Assembly (NCBI GenBank): GCA_001802455.1
Contig: MGXZ01000023.1
Location: forward strand, 62,001 to 126,000
Direction: 5' to 3'
DNA length: 64,000 nucleotides
Source of the DNA: Gammaproteobacteria bacterium RIFCSPHIGHO2_12_FULL_39_24
GTDB lineage: Bacteria; Pseudomonadota; Gammaproteobacteria; Coxiellales; Coxiellaceae
The translations under genes and the position numbers were made by a program. Of the stretch, positions 44,255-53,253 are shown in pieces. Numbering within the stretch: the stretch's first letter is position 1; the number at the start of each line of letters is the position of its first letter. A model generated the notes under the pieces. That model saw only the letters and a program-made list of their open reading frames with translations. It ran no database searches and was not told the origin of the DNA.

Positions 44255-45259
44255 ATGGTTGGCAAAAAAATTCTTATCACCGGCGCCGACGGTTTTATCG
44301 GCTCTCACCTTGTCGAGCACTTAATTAATTCTGGCTATTCTGTCAAGGCCTTTGTTTTTTACAATTCTTTTGGCGCATGGGGCTGGTTAGATAGTTTACC
44401 TTTTGAGATCAAAAATAATATTGAAATTTTTATGGGAGACATTCGTGACCCGCATGGCGTAAAAACAGCCATGCAAGGCTGTGATGTTGTTTTACACTTG
44501 GCAGCATTAATCGGCATTCCGTATTCTTATCACTCTCCAGATACTTACATAGATACCAACGTTAAAGGCACATTGAATGTTGTACAAGCAGCGCGTGAAT
44601 TAGGTGTTTCAAAAGTGGTTCATACTTCCACAAGTGAAGTATATGGTACTGCAAAGTATGTCCCCATTAATGAAGATCATCCGCTGCAAGGCCAATCACC
44701 TTATTCGGCCAGTAAAATAGGCGCGGATCAAATTGCATTGTCATTTTATTCTTCCTTTGGCGTACCTGTCAGTATTGTTCGCCCCTTTAATACATTTGGG
44801 CCACGACAATCAGCAAGGGCATTTATTCCGACGGTTATTACGCAAATTGCAGCTGGACATAAAAGCATAAAACTAGGTTCATTACATCCAACACGTGATT
44901 TTACGTTTGTAAAAGATACTGCAAAAGCATTTGTTGCAATTGCTGAGTCGGAAAAATCAATTGGTGAAGTGATCAATATTGGCAGTAATTTTGAAATTTC
45001 AATGAGCGATACTACTAAAATGATCGCTACATTAATGAACGTAGATATTGATATTGTAAAAGATGAAAAACGAATTCGGCCCATTAATAGCGAAGTTGAG
45101 CGTTTATGGGCGGATCATTCTAAAGCCTTGCGTTTAACACAGTGGAAACCAGAATATAGCGGCATTGATGGATTTAAACGTGGGCTTCAAGAAACGATTC
45201 ATTGGTTTTTGCGTGATAAAAATAACGCTTGTTATAAACCAGAAGTGTATAACGTATGA
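44255..45259 (+). CDS. legB: UDP-N-acetylglucosamine 4,6-dehydratase, LegB type
   Basis: About 334 residues from ATG 44255, preceded by AAAAGGA with 7-base spacing; ATG 44234 would add seven residues and place the ribosome site inside the gene. Extended SDR with TGADGFIGSH, HLAALIGIPYSYHSP, STSEVYG and Y150-S-A-S-K154. These match LegB, which produces UDP-2-acetamido-2,6-dideoxy-4-keto-hexose, the first step towards legionaminic acid. The following genes are legC and legG, in the expected order. Confidence 0.9.
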   Translation: MVGKKILITGADGFIGSHLVEHLINSGYSVKAFVFYNSFGAWGWLDSLPFEIKNNIEIFMGDIRDPHGVKTAMQGCDVVLHLAALIGIPYSYHSPDTYIDTNVKGTLNVVQAARELGVSKVVHTSTSEVYGTAKYVPINEDHPLQGQSPYSASKIGADQIALSFYSSFGVPVSIVRPFNTFGPRQSARAFIPTVITQIAAGHKSIKLGSLHPTRDFTFVKDTAKAFVAIAESEKSIGEVINIGSNFEISMSDTTKMIATLMNVDIDIVKDEKRIRPINSEVERLWADHSKALRLTQWKPEYSGIDGFKRGLQETIHWFLRDKNNACYKPEVYNV

Positions 45260-46401
45260 CAATGAACAATATTATTCATGCTATTCGAAGCACTCTATCA
45301 AATGGAAATGTTGTGGTTTCGTTGCATGAGCCTTGTTTCGCTGGTCGAGAATGGGAATATGTTAAAGAATGTTTAGATACTAGCTGGGTTTCTTCTGTTG
45401 GAAAGTTTGTTGATCATTTTGAAAAAGAATTAGTGGATTTTACTGGTGCAAAACATGCCATTGTTACAGTTAACGGTACGGCCGCATTACATATTTGCTA
45501 TTTATTAGCGGGTGTTTTGCCAAAAGATGAAGTATTAGTTCCCACATTAACATTTGTAGCAACTTGCAATGCATTACATTATTGCGGTGCCACTCCACAT
45601 TTTATTGATTGTGAAGAGAGCTATTTAGGTATTGATGTTACAAAATTAAAGGATTATTTAACTGAGATAGCCGAAATAAAAAACAATCTCTGTTATAACA
45701 AAAAAACAGGACGTGTTATTCGCGCACTATGTGTTATGCATACCTTTGGTCATCCTGTCGATTTAGATCCGCTGTTTGAATTAGCTGAAAAATACCGCCT
45801 TAAATTAATCGAAGATGCTGCAGAAGCATTGGGTTCCTATTACAAAGGAAAGCACGTTGGGCATTATGGGCTGGTTGGTGCTTTGAGTTTTAATGGTAAT
45901 AAAATTATTACGACAGGGGGTGGGGGTGCGATTATCACGGATGACGAGGTAATTGCAAAACGTGCTAAACACATCACCACCACTGCGAAAATCCCCCATG
46001 CCTATTTATATCAACATGATGAAATAGGGTATAACTACCGATTACCCAATATTAATGCTGCGCTGGGCTGTGCTCAATTAGAAAAAATGCCCTATTTTTT
46101 AAGTGAAAAACGTAAATTAACCGAAAGCTATCAAAAGGCATTTTCAAAAATCCCTGGTGTTCGTTTTCTTGTCGAGCCTAATTATGCAAAAAGTAATTAC
46201 TGGTTAAATGCCATTTTTGTAGAAGATAAAATAATGCGAGATCAATTACTAACAACATTAAATAAAGAAAAAATAGGTGCGCGCCCTATTTGGGAATTAA
46301 TGCATTATTTACCGATGTATCAGGATGTACCGCGAATGGATTTATCAACAGCTGAACGAGTAGCAAAGCGGGTTATTAATATTCCGAGTAGTGTGAAATG
46401 A
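45256..46401 (+). CDS. legC: PLP aminotransferase, LegC type
   Basis: A 381-residue DegT/DnrJ-family enzyme. Schiff-base lysine K216 in SFNGNKIITTGGGG; VNGTAALHI near the start; LIEDAAEALGS with the cofactor Asp. The opening LHEPCFAGREWEYVKECLDT is characteristic of LegC-type proteins, which put an amino group on C4 of UDP-4-keto-6-deoxy-GlcNAc. Contrast with colD at 34922, which has His at the lysine position. ATGA overlaps with legB and legG. Confidence 0.9.
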   Translation: MTMNNIIHAIRSTLSNGNVVVSLHEPCFAGREWEYVKECLDTSWVSSVGKFVDHFEKELVDFTGAKHAIVTVNGTAALHICYLLAGVLPKDEVLVPTLTFVATCNALHYCGATPHFIDCEESYLGIDVTKLKDYLTEIAEIKNNLCYNKKTGRVIRALCVMHTFGHPVDLDPLFELAEKYRLKLIEDAAEALGSYYKGKHVGHYGLVGALSFNGNKIITTGGGGAIITDDEVIAKRAKHITTTAKIPHAYLYQHDEIGYNYRLPNINAALGCAQLEKMPYFLSEKRKLTESYQKAFSKIPGVRFLVEPNYAKSNYWLNAIFVEDKIMRDQLLTTLNKEKIGARPIWELMHYLPMYQDVPRMDLSTAERVAKRVINIPSSVK

Positions 46402-47627
46402 GCATTATAAAAAGAACAATCGCCGTTATCACAGGCACCCGCGCAGAGTATGGTTTGCTTAAAAATTTATTGCATGAAATCAAAAATGATCCTGAGTTGC
46501 AATTACAGATAATTGCAACAAGTATGCATTTATCACCAGAGTTTGGTTTTACTTATCAATTAATTGAGAAAGATAGTTTTTATATCGATGCAAAAATAGA
46601 AATGCTTTTATCAAGTGATACAGCGATAGGCGTTGCAAAATCAGTTGGTGTCGGTATTTTAGGTTTTGCCGATGCATTTGAGCGATTAAAACCAGATATT
46701 ATTGTTGTGCTTGGTGATCGATTTGAAATATTAGCTGCGGTACAAACAGCAATGATCATGAAAATTCCGGTTGCACATATTCATGGTGGTGAGCTGACGC
46801 AAGGAGCCATTGATGATAGCATTCGTCATGCGATCGCTAAAATGTCGCATTTGCATTTTACAGCAGCGGAGGTGTATCGAAAGCGTGTTATTCAATTGGG
46901 TGAATCTCCTGATCGTGTTTTTAATTATGGCGCACCGGGTGTTGAAAGAATTAAAAAAATAAAATTGCTTTCAAAGAAGGATCTTGAAAAAGTGTTGGAT
47001 TTTCAATTTGGAAATCCTGCTTTTTTAGTGACTTATCATCCGGCCACTTTATTGCTTGATAAAATTAAGGATGAACTAAGCTATTTATTTTCTGCTTTGG
47101 ATGCATTTCCGCAAGCACATATTATTTTTACAAAATCCAATGCAGATGAAGCGGGGCGGTTAATCAATCAGCAAATTGACTTATATGCGGAAAAAAACAG
47201 TGATCGTATAAAAACATACACAAGCATGGGTGATCTTGATTATTTAAGCACGTTGCAGAATTGTGATGTAGTAATTGGCAACTCATCCAGTGGCATTATT
47301 GAAGCACCTACTTTACATAAACCTACTGTGAACATTGGCCATAGACAAGATGGACGATTATTGGCTGATTCGATCATTCAGTCTGGTGCTACTGTTGATG
47401 AGATTCAAAAAGCAATACAGAAAGCGCTGTCGAATGAGTTTAAACAAGTTGTAGAAAACACGGTTTCTCCGTATGATTCTGGAAAAACGGCAGAGATGAT
47501 TAAAAACAAGATAAAAAATGTTGACTTAAAAAAACTCCTACAAAAGAAATTTTTTGATGCAATAAGTGATTCTTTAGAAAAAGTAGCGATGGTGGATGAA
47601 ATACGCTCTGAAATGACATCATCATGA
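46398..47627 (+). CDS. legG: UDP-sugar hydrolysing 2-epimerase, LegG/NeuC type
   Basis: A 409-residue enzyme. VITGTRAEYGLLKNLL is the NeuC/LegG signature (GTRAEYG rather than GTRPEA in WecB); VLGDRFEI, HIHGGELTQGAIDDSIRHA and GNSSSGIIEAP follow. It hydrolyses UDP-2,4-diacetamido-2,4,6-trideoxyglucose to the free 2,4-diacetamido-2,4,6-trideoxymannose, which a sugar-acid synthase would condense with phosphoenolpyruvate. Neither an acetyltransferase LegH nor a synthase LegI is in the window. Confidence 0.9.
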   Translation: MSIIKRTIAVITGTRAEYGLLKNLLHEIKNDPELQLQIIATSMHLSPEFGFTYQLIEKDSFYIDAKIEMLLSSDTAIGVAKSVGVGILGFADAFERLKPDIIVVLGDRFEILAAVQTAMIMKIPVAHIHGGELTQGAIDDSIRHAIAKMSHLHFTAAEVYRKRVIQLGESPDRVFNYGAPGVERIKKIKLLSKKDLEKVLDFQFGNPAFLVTYHPATLLLDKIKDELSYLFSALDAFPQAHIIFTKSNADEAGRLINQQIDLYAEKNSDRIKTYTSMGDLDYLSTLQNCDVVIGNSSSGIIEAPTLHKPTVNIGHRQDGRLLADSIIQSGATVDEIQKAIQKALSNEFKQVVENTVSPYDSGKTAEMIKNKIKNVDLKKLLQKKFFDAISDSLEKVAMVDEIRSEMTSS

Positions 47628-49174
47628 AAATAGAGAATTTACTTCATTCAACGATCTTAGTTTCTATTAACAGAGTAATTTCTCTGAGTTTTGGGTATAC
47701 AAGAGACATGATTTGGGCTTGTGTATTCGGATCTAGTTTGGCATTTGATGCATTTGTTATTGCATTTCATCTCCCATCTTTTTTTAGTTATATCGTATCA
47801 GAAGCGGGTATCAAGCAAGTATTTATACCGCTGTTATCAGAAAAACAAATTCAATCTCATGATGCTGATGTGAGAAACTTTATTTCTGATATGAGTGTAA
47901 TACTGCTTATTATGCTCGTTGCTATCGTTATTTTTTCTATTGGGATGGCGCCGATCATTATAAAAATGTTTGCGCCAGGTTTTTGCAAGATTGAAAAACA
48001 CTTTGCTCTAACAGTCTCACTATTTCGTATTATGGCAATCGGTATATTGTTTACAACACTGGCAGAACTGTTTGGCGCCATTTTAAATACATTTGGTAGT
48101 TATGGCATTCCCTCATTTACACCCGTCATATTCAATATCATTACTATATTGTCGACAATTTATTTGACGGCTTATTTTAAAATCCCCATTTATGCGCTTG
48201 CATTGGGTGTTTTGGTCAGTGGTGTTTTTCAAGGTTTAATGCAGCTTCCTTTTTTAAAGAAAAAAAATTTATTAATAAAACTGAATCCGCGTATCAATAT
48301 AACGTTGATGTTAAAAATATTTAAAATGGTTCTGCCTGCTTTGGCAGGTGTTTCTATTATGCAACTTGGTGTATTAGTTGACTTCATGTTTTCATCCTAC
48401 TTGCCCAAAGGAAGCATTTCTTGGCTGTATTATTCAACCAGGTTAATGGAAATTCCTGTTGGGATTTTTTCTATCGCAATTGCTACTGTAACCCTTCCCA
48501 ATTTAGGTCGATGCTTTGCAAAAGGCGATACCCATTCTTATAACCGAGTATTAGATTGGTCGGTTCGTAATGCGCTGTTCATTGGTGTTCCCACAAGCGT
48601 TGGTTTGTTTGTATTAGCAGGTCCGATCATCGCAACTTTATTTAAACACGGCATATTTAGCAATCATGATGTGCTCATGGCAATGGCAAGTACAAAAACA
48701 TTTTCAATTGGTATATGCGGGTTTATGTTGACAAAAATTTGCGCCGTTGGCTCTTATGCAAGGCAGGATGTAAAATTACCCGCAAAAATATCAGCCGTTG
48801 CATTGTTGTGCAATATTATTTTCAATTTTATATTTTTTAAACCGTTGATGCACGCGGGTCTCGCATTGGCAACCTCTCTTTCGGGAATTCTCAACGCAGG
48901 AATATTATTATCATGTCTCATATTAAAAAAATATTATCAACCTACACCAGGTTTGTTATTTTATCTTATAAAATTGGTAGTTTCTGTACTGACAATGACA
49001 TTTGTTTTACATCAAATTACCCCGGATTTTAATGTTTGGTTAACGGCTAAAACGATATGGCGTATCTTGCATTTGGCAATACTTGTTTTGTCGGGTGCAA
49101 TAACTTACATCTTAAGTATGAGTCTATTAGGGCATCGATTAACGCAACTCAAAATAGATTTAAAAATGACTTAG
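47624..49174 (+). CDS. MurJ/MviN-family lipid flippase (possible Wzx for this glycan)
   Basis: A 516-residue polytopic membrane protein, about 14 spans, of the MOP superfamily. It starts LLHSTILVSINRVISLSFGYTRD, keeps the DAFVIAFHLPSFF pattern and the TVTLPNLGRCFA segment of MurJ. It flips undecaprenyl-linked intermediates across the inner membrane. Encoded by ATGA overlap after legG rather than in a peptidoglycan locus, so it may be a MurJ paralogue used as the repeat-unit flippase. No other Wzx or ABC exporter is seen in the window. Confidence 0.85.
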   Translation: MKIENLLHSTILVSINRVISLSFGYTRDMIWACVFGSSLAFDAFVIAFHLPSFFSYIVSEAGIKQVFIPLLSEKQIQSHDADVRNFISDMSVILLIMLVAIVIFSIGMAPIIIKMFAPGFCKIEKHFALTVSLFRIMAIGILFTTLAELFGAILNTFGSYGIPSFTPVIFNIITILSTIYLTAYFKIPIYALALGVLVSGVFQGLMQLPFLKKKNLLIKLNPRINITLMLKIFKMVLPALAGVSIMQLGVLVDFMFSSYLPKGSISWLYYSTRLMEIPVGIFSIAIATVTLPNLGRCFAKGDTHSYNRVLDWSVRNALFIGVPTSVGLFVLAGPIIATLFKHGIFSNHDVLMAMASTKTFSIGICGFMLTKICAVGSYARQDVKLPAKISAVALLCNIIFNFIFFKPLMHAGLALATSLSGILNAGILLSCLILKKYYQPTPGLLFYLIKLVVSVLTMTFVLHQITPDFNVWLTAKTIWRILHLAILVLSGAITYILSMSLLGHRLTQLKIDLKMT

Positions 49175-49185
49175 AGAATATTTGA

Positions 49186-50106
49186 ATGAAAATGGAATTG
49201 AATATCAGCGCAGAAGAATGGCATCGTTACTTTCTTTTGGTTGAAAAATCCTATATCACACAAGCATGGGCGTACGGCGACGCCAGAAAAATTTTCGGGT
49301 GGAAGACGATACGCGGAATTTTTGTGGATAACGGTGTTCCCATTGCGCTTCTTCAAATTATGTATAAAAAATTTTTATTCATGAAAATAGTTCGCATTAG
49401 TTATGGTCCACTATGGTTAATTAAATGCCCTACCGATACACAAATTCGAGAGATATTTTATATTATTAAAAAACGATGGAATGTAATAAAAGGTTGCCTA
49501 TTGTTTATAGCACCGAATTTGGAAAACACCCCTGAAAATAACGAAATATTATATAATTTGTCCTATTTCAAACGAAAATGCATTAACGCAGAATCGGGAT
49601 TAATTGACTTACGATTATCTGCAGATGAATTACGCGCTGGGATTCGGAGTAATTGGCGTAATCATCTAAAGTTGTCTGAAAAAAATGCTTTATCTTTTCA
49701 TATTAGTCAAACTGATGATGATTTTCAGTGGCTGATGAGTTTTTTCAAAAATTATCAAAAAGAAAAAAAATTTCGAGGCTATCATGTTGCGCAACTAAAA
49801 GAGATATTTTCTTGTTTTTCTCGTTTAAATAACGCATGGGTAACGATTGTTTCTAAAAATCAGGGAAGATTGGGCGGATCCCTCATTATTGGTTATGGAA
49901 CCTGTTGTGTTGCGTTAATTATTTGGATGAGTGAAAATGGAAGATGCCTAAATGCTGGAAATTTTTTACTGTGGAATAGTATATTGCATGCAAAAAATCA
50001 AGGGTATTTAAAATTTGATTTGGGAAGTACTCGTCAAAATTCATTTAAAAAAGGATTACCACAGATGTCATATGAGCTAGTTGGTGAGTATTTTATCTTA
50101 ATTTGA
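49186..50106 (+). CDS. FemAB/GNAT-like acyl or aminoacyl transferase
   Basis: A 306-residue protein with tandem GNAT-like folds as in FemAB and CelD-type proteins: YITQAWAYGDARKIFGW at the start, RVSYGPLWL-like RISYGPLWL, LRAGIRSNWRNHLKLSEKN in the middle, and KFDLGSTRQNSFKKGL near the end, where FemAB proteins have DLGG...G...FK.G. Such enzymes transfer aminoacyl or acyl groups to amino sugars or lipid-linked glycans. Next to legBCG and a flippase it could acylate the diamino sugar. Function is inference. Confidence 0.72.
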   Translation: MKMELNISAEEWHRYFLLVEKSYITQAWAYGDARKIFGWKTIRGIFVDNGVPIALLQIMYKKFLFMKIVRISYGPLWLIKCPTDTQIREIFYIIKKRWNVIKGCLLFIAPNLENTPENNEILYNLSYFKRKCINAESGLIDLRLSADELRAGIRSNWRNHLKLSEKNALSFHISQTDDDFQWLMSFFKNYQKEKKFRGYHVAQLKEIFSCFSRLNNAWVTIVSKNQGRLGGSLIIGYGTCCVALIIWMSENGRCLNAGNFLLWNSILHAKNQGYLKFDLGSTRQNSFKKGLPQMSYELVGEYFILI

Positions 50107-50124
50107 TTGGAGAGCCAACCTACT

Positions 50125-50856
50125 ATGGATGCGCGTAAAAAAAATTTTTCTGAAGAAGTGTTGTTGGATTCCGGCGTAGTAACTCAAAAAAATCCAGTGC
50201 AACGCTGGATAAAAAGATTGCTGTATTTTTTAATTTCACCACAAAGATGGAAGTTATGGCTATACACTTTATTTCTGGATTTAAAATATAGTCACGCTTA
50301 TTTAGGTATCAAAGCATATAACGGTAATTTTTCTCTGGGTTATGTGGGCAGCTTATGCTCCTCTTACCAAGATTTAAATCATATGTTTTCACTCGTTAAC
50401 ATCAAAAAAGAAGATGTCATTATTGATGTTGGTAGTGGAAAGGGAAGACTGCTTAATTTTTTGTTGAGCAAAAAAATTAAAAATCCTCTTATTGGTATAG
50501 AGGTGGATCCATCCATTGCCACTGTGGCCCGAAAAAGATTCGGGCGATATGGTAATGTGAACATCATAACAGGATCCGTTGAAACAGTTGGCGTTTTGAA
50601 TGGCACTGTTTTTTATCTCGCCAATCCTTTTTTTGAGCCTGTTTTAGAAAATTTTGCTAACCAGTTGCTGAAAAAAATAAAAGGGGGTTGTTTTAAAGAC
50701 GCCAATCGTCCCCTCATCATTTACTACTATTGCTATCACTTATCTGTATTTGAAAACAATCCTGAATGGGAAGTGAAGAAACTAGATGGTGTCTTTGCTG
50801 CGCTGATATACCCGGCTCAAAAATTTTATAGCAGTTCATCAACAGCGGGAAAGTGA
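50125..50856 (+). CDS. Class I SAM-dependent methyltransferase
   Basis: About 243 residues from ATG 50125, with GGAGA eleven bases upstream; a TTG at 50107 is the longer choice. A basic, partly hydrophobic N-terminal part (RWIKRLLYFLISPQRWKLWL) may sit on the membrane. Motif I is VIIDVGSGKGRLL and acidic post-I is LIGIEVDPS. It probably methylates a sugar or lipid-linked intermediate. Its 3' end overlaps the convergent SDR gene by 31 bases. Confidence 0.77.
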   Translation: MDARKKNFSEEVLLDSGVVTQKNPVQRWIKRLLYFLISPQRWKLWLYTLFLDLKYSHAYLGIKAYNGNFSLGYVGSLCSSYQDLNHMFSLVNIKKEDVIIDVGSGKGRLLNFLLSKKIKNPLIGIEVDPSIATVARKRFGRYGNVNIITGSVETVGVLNGTVFYLANPFFEPVLENFANQLLKKIKGGCFKDANRPLIIYYYCYHLSVFENNPEWEVKKLDGVFAALIYPAQKFYSSSSTAGK

Positions 50857-51689
50857 ATATCATCAAAATCAAAAAGCGGTGAAAAGTCAATTTCTTTATT
50901 GTAATATTGCGCACTCACTAGACTATCACTTCGAAAGCCAAGATTAATTCCAGATAGCTCCAATATTTTTAGTGCAAGCCAGATTAAGCAAAAAGAAACA
51001 GGAACAAAATATATTTTTTTATTATATTTTTTTGCTATCAATATCAATAATTCTTTAAAAGTTATTGGCTTATTTGCGGTTGCTGTAATGACATTAAATG
51101 CATGTTGTTTAGTGTTGGCGAGTTGATTCGTTAAATGGCAAAGTGCTCCTATTTCAGATACATAAAATAATTGATTCCCCCTTCCAATAAGAGGAACAAC
51201 GGCGTTATTTTTCACCCACTGAAGCATGGCGCCTACAATGCCTTTAGGATTATCACCAAAGATTAAGCCGGGTCTTATGATGCTAGCTCCGACAGACGCG
51301 GCCTCATTTTCTATAGCGTATTTTATTTTTCCATAAATTGATTTTGCATCTTTGTATGCGGAGATGCTGGAAATAAAAATAATGTGCTTAACCCCGGTTT
51401 TTTTTGCATATTGAAATAAGCGCCTGCTACCTTGTAAATTAATTTGCTCGTTTTCTTTAATTGAGCGCGCAGAAAAGTCATATGCGCAGTGTATTAATAC
51501 GTCAACATTTTGCAATTCTGGCAGTGTGGTTTCGCCGAGAAAGAAGGGTAAAAAATATTCAGGTATTTGTGCGTTGGATACAGAGCGTCCGAGCTCATAA
51601 ACAATATAATCTTGTTGGCGTAGAAAATTAACGAGATGTTTCCCAAAATAACCGCTAGCACCTGTTACAGCATAAACAAATTTACTCAT
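50826..51689 (-). CDS. NAD-dependent epimerase/dehydratase-family protein (SDR)
   Basis: A 287-residue extended SDR: AVTGASGYFGKHL cofactor motif (8-20), DVLIHCAYDFS, ISSISAYKDAKSIYGKIKY giving the Ser and Y-G-K-I-K catalytic residues. The domain ends with a hydrophobic helix (YFVPVSFCLIWLALKILEL) that may touch the membrane, as in some UDP-sugar epimerases. Overlaps the GMC oxidoreductase gene by 8 bases, forming a two-gene minus-strand unit. Confidence 0.78.
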   Translation of the reverse strand: MSKFVYAVTGASGYFGKHLVNFLRQQDYIVYELGRSVSNAQIPEYFLPFFLGETTLPELQNVDVLIHCAYDFSARSIKENEQINLQGSRRLFQYAKKTGVKHIIFISSISAYKDAKSIYGKIKYAIENEAASVGASIIRPGLIFGDNPKGIVGAMLQWVKNNAVVPLIGRGNQLFYVSEIGALCHLTNQLANTKQHAFNVITATANKPITFKELLILIAKKYNKKIYFVPVSFCLIWLALKILELSGINLGFRSDSLVSAQYYNKEIDFSPLFDFDDIHFPAVDELL

Positions 51690-53211
51690 ACTTTACCTCC
51701 GAAGCGATACGATAGGCATTTGCCATAATCGTTAAGGTGATAGACTGCGCGGGAATGGTAGGAAAAATGCTGGCATCGATAACATGCACACGATCCATGC
51801 CTAATGGCCTACCGAGCAAGTCTGTTGTTTGCCAAGAATTTCTTATATTACACATCGGAAAAGTTCCACCATAATGGTTTGCGCCAAGAATTTTACTGCG
51901 TTTAGTCAAAAAGCTTACAGGACTAAAGTGTAGATTTTCCTTATACGTTTTTAGAAAAGTAATCAAATTCTTTATTTCCTGAGAATAAGCAGCGTTGTAT
52001 TTATCGTGATTATTAATTAATAATGTTTTTCCATTTGGCAGTAAAGATACATGACAGCTTGGTGATTCATTTGAATGAAAATAGCACTGTAAAACTAACA
52101 TTCTATTTATTATTTTATTTACAAGGGGTTTGAATAGCGGGTAGGAAATATTAAAAATTTTCTTAAATTGTGCTGTGTAATGATCCATATAGGTATAAAT
52201 TTGAGCGTGAACAGCTTTTTTTGAAACCTCATTGTTTTTTATGCGCAATGTGAGCTGCGTTAGCGTGTGCAGCTTTTCGTTTTTAATATTTTGAATCGAT
52301 TCATTCATAAGACAAGGTACGATGATATGTCCTGAGTCTTTTAAGATGACTGCAGAATTAAATTTTTTCATAGAGTGTAATAATATTTTTGTTGAAGAGA
52401 TTGCTCCTGCAGCGAGAAATACCCGTTGCGCTTTGAACGTAACGGGCTGATTCTTATTCTTTAGGTTAGTAGCTAAAATTAAAACACATTCTTCTTGATT
52501 AATTATTTTTTCGACATAAATGTTGTTAAAGTATAAAAATTTTCGATTATTGAGTAGTTTTTTTAGTGTATGTTGCGCTGAGTATATTAAATCCTTGGGA
52601 CAGCCATGCTGGCAATTGCCGCAGTAGAGGCAGCTATTTTTTTTCTCTACATCATGAAACAGAGCAGCAAGCCTGGCCTTTTCAAATGAAACACCCGCGT
52701 TGCGCAACAGCGTTTGATTTTTTAGCATCGATTCCAACAATACATTTGCTTGGCTGCTACATTGATGATCACGATTCAGATAGATTATTTTACTGACTAA
52801 TTGGTAATAAGGTGACAACTGGTTCTTTGAGATAGGCCATTGCTGTAAATCCTCTTCATTGTATTGTGCGGCATATCCACCCCACACATTACTTAATCCG
52901 CCTCGTGCAAAGCTAGGCGTACATGATATATTTTTAGATTGTAAAATATCAATCCTATTTTTTGGATGCTGGTATGGATAATTGGATCCATAGGATAATT
53001 TTTGATGGCGATTTTTGCTAATAGAATGTTTTAATTGTGCATAAGTGTGTGCATCCCATTCGGTTTTTACTTGTTCTAGGAGCGATTTTTTCTCACTTTC
53101 TAGTTCAATGCCGACATCAAGCATGGTAACGGGAATATCACGTGCTAACAGCGCTGTTGCTGCGGAGACAGCGGCAGGGCCAGAGCCAATAATATAAACT
53201 GATTTTTCCAC
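51682..53211 (-). CDS. GMC-family FAD oxidoreductase with ferredoxin-like cysteine cluster
   Basis: A 509-residue flavoprotein. FAD-binding motif YIIGSGPAAVSAA (6-18), GGLSNVWGGYAAQ, and a C-terminal GMC part with HYGGTFPM and DASIFPTIPAQS. Residues 194-205 read C-x2-C-x2-C-x3-C-P, the spacing of a [4Fe-4S] ferredoxin motif, seen in some GMC-like dehydrogenases. It would oxidise an alcohol on a sugar or other substrate and pass electrons through FAD and possibly an iron-sulfur cluster. No signal peptide. Unusual in a polysaccharide locus. Confidence 0.82.
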   Translation of the reverse strand: MEKSVYIIGSGPAAVSAATALLARDIPVTMLDVGIELESEKKSLLEQVKTEWDAHTYAQLKHSISKNRHQKLSYGSNYPYQHPKNRIDILQSKNISCTPSFARGGLSNVWGGYAAQYNEEDLQQWPISKNQLSPYYQLVSKIIYLNRDHQCSSQANVLLESMLKNQTLLRNAGVSFEKARLAALFHDVEKKNSCLYCGNCQHGCPKDLIYSAQHTLKKLLNNRKFLYFNNIYVEKIINQEECVLILATNLKNKNQPVTFKAQRVFLAAGAISSTKILLHSMKKFNSAVILKDSGHIIVPCLMNESIQNIKNEKLHTLTQLTLRIKNNEVSKKAVHAQIYTYMDHYTAQFKKIFNISYPLFKPLVNKIINRMLVLQCYFHSNESPSCHVSLLPNGKTLLINNHDKYNAAYSQEIKNLITFLKTYKENLHFSPVSFLTKRSKILGANHYGGTFPMCNIRNSWQTTDLLGRPLGMDRVHVIDASIFPTIPAQSITLTIMANAYRIASEVKYE

Positions 53212-53253
53212 GCTTTTTTATCCAAATGTTTAATGTAATTTAGGGTATATTAT

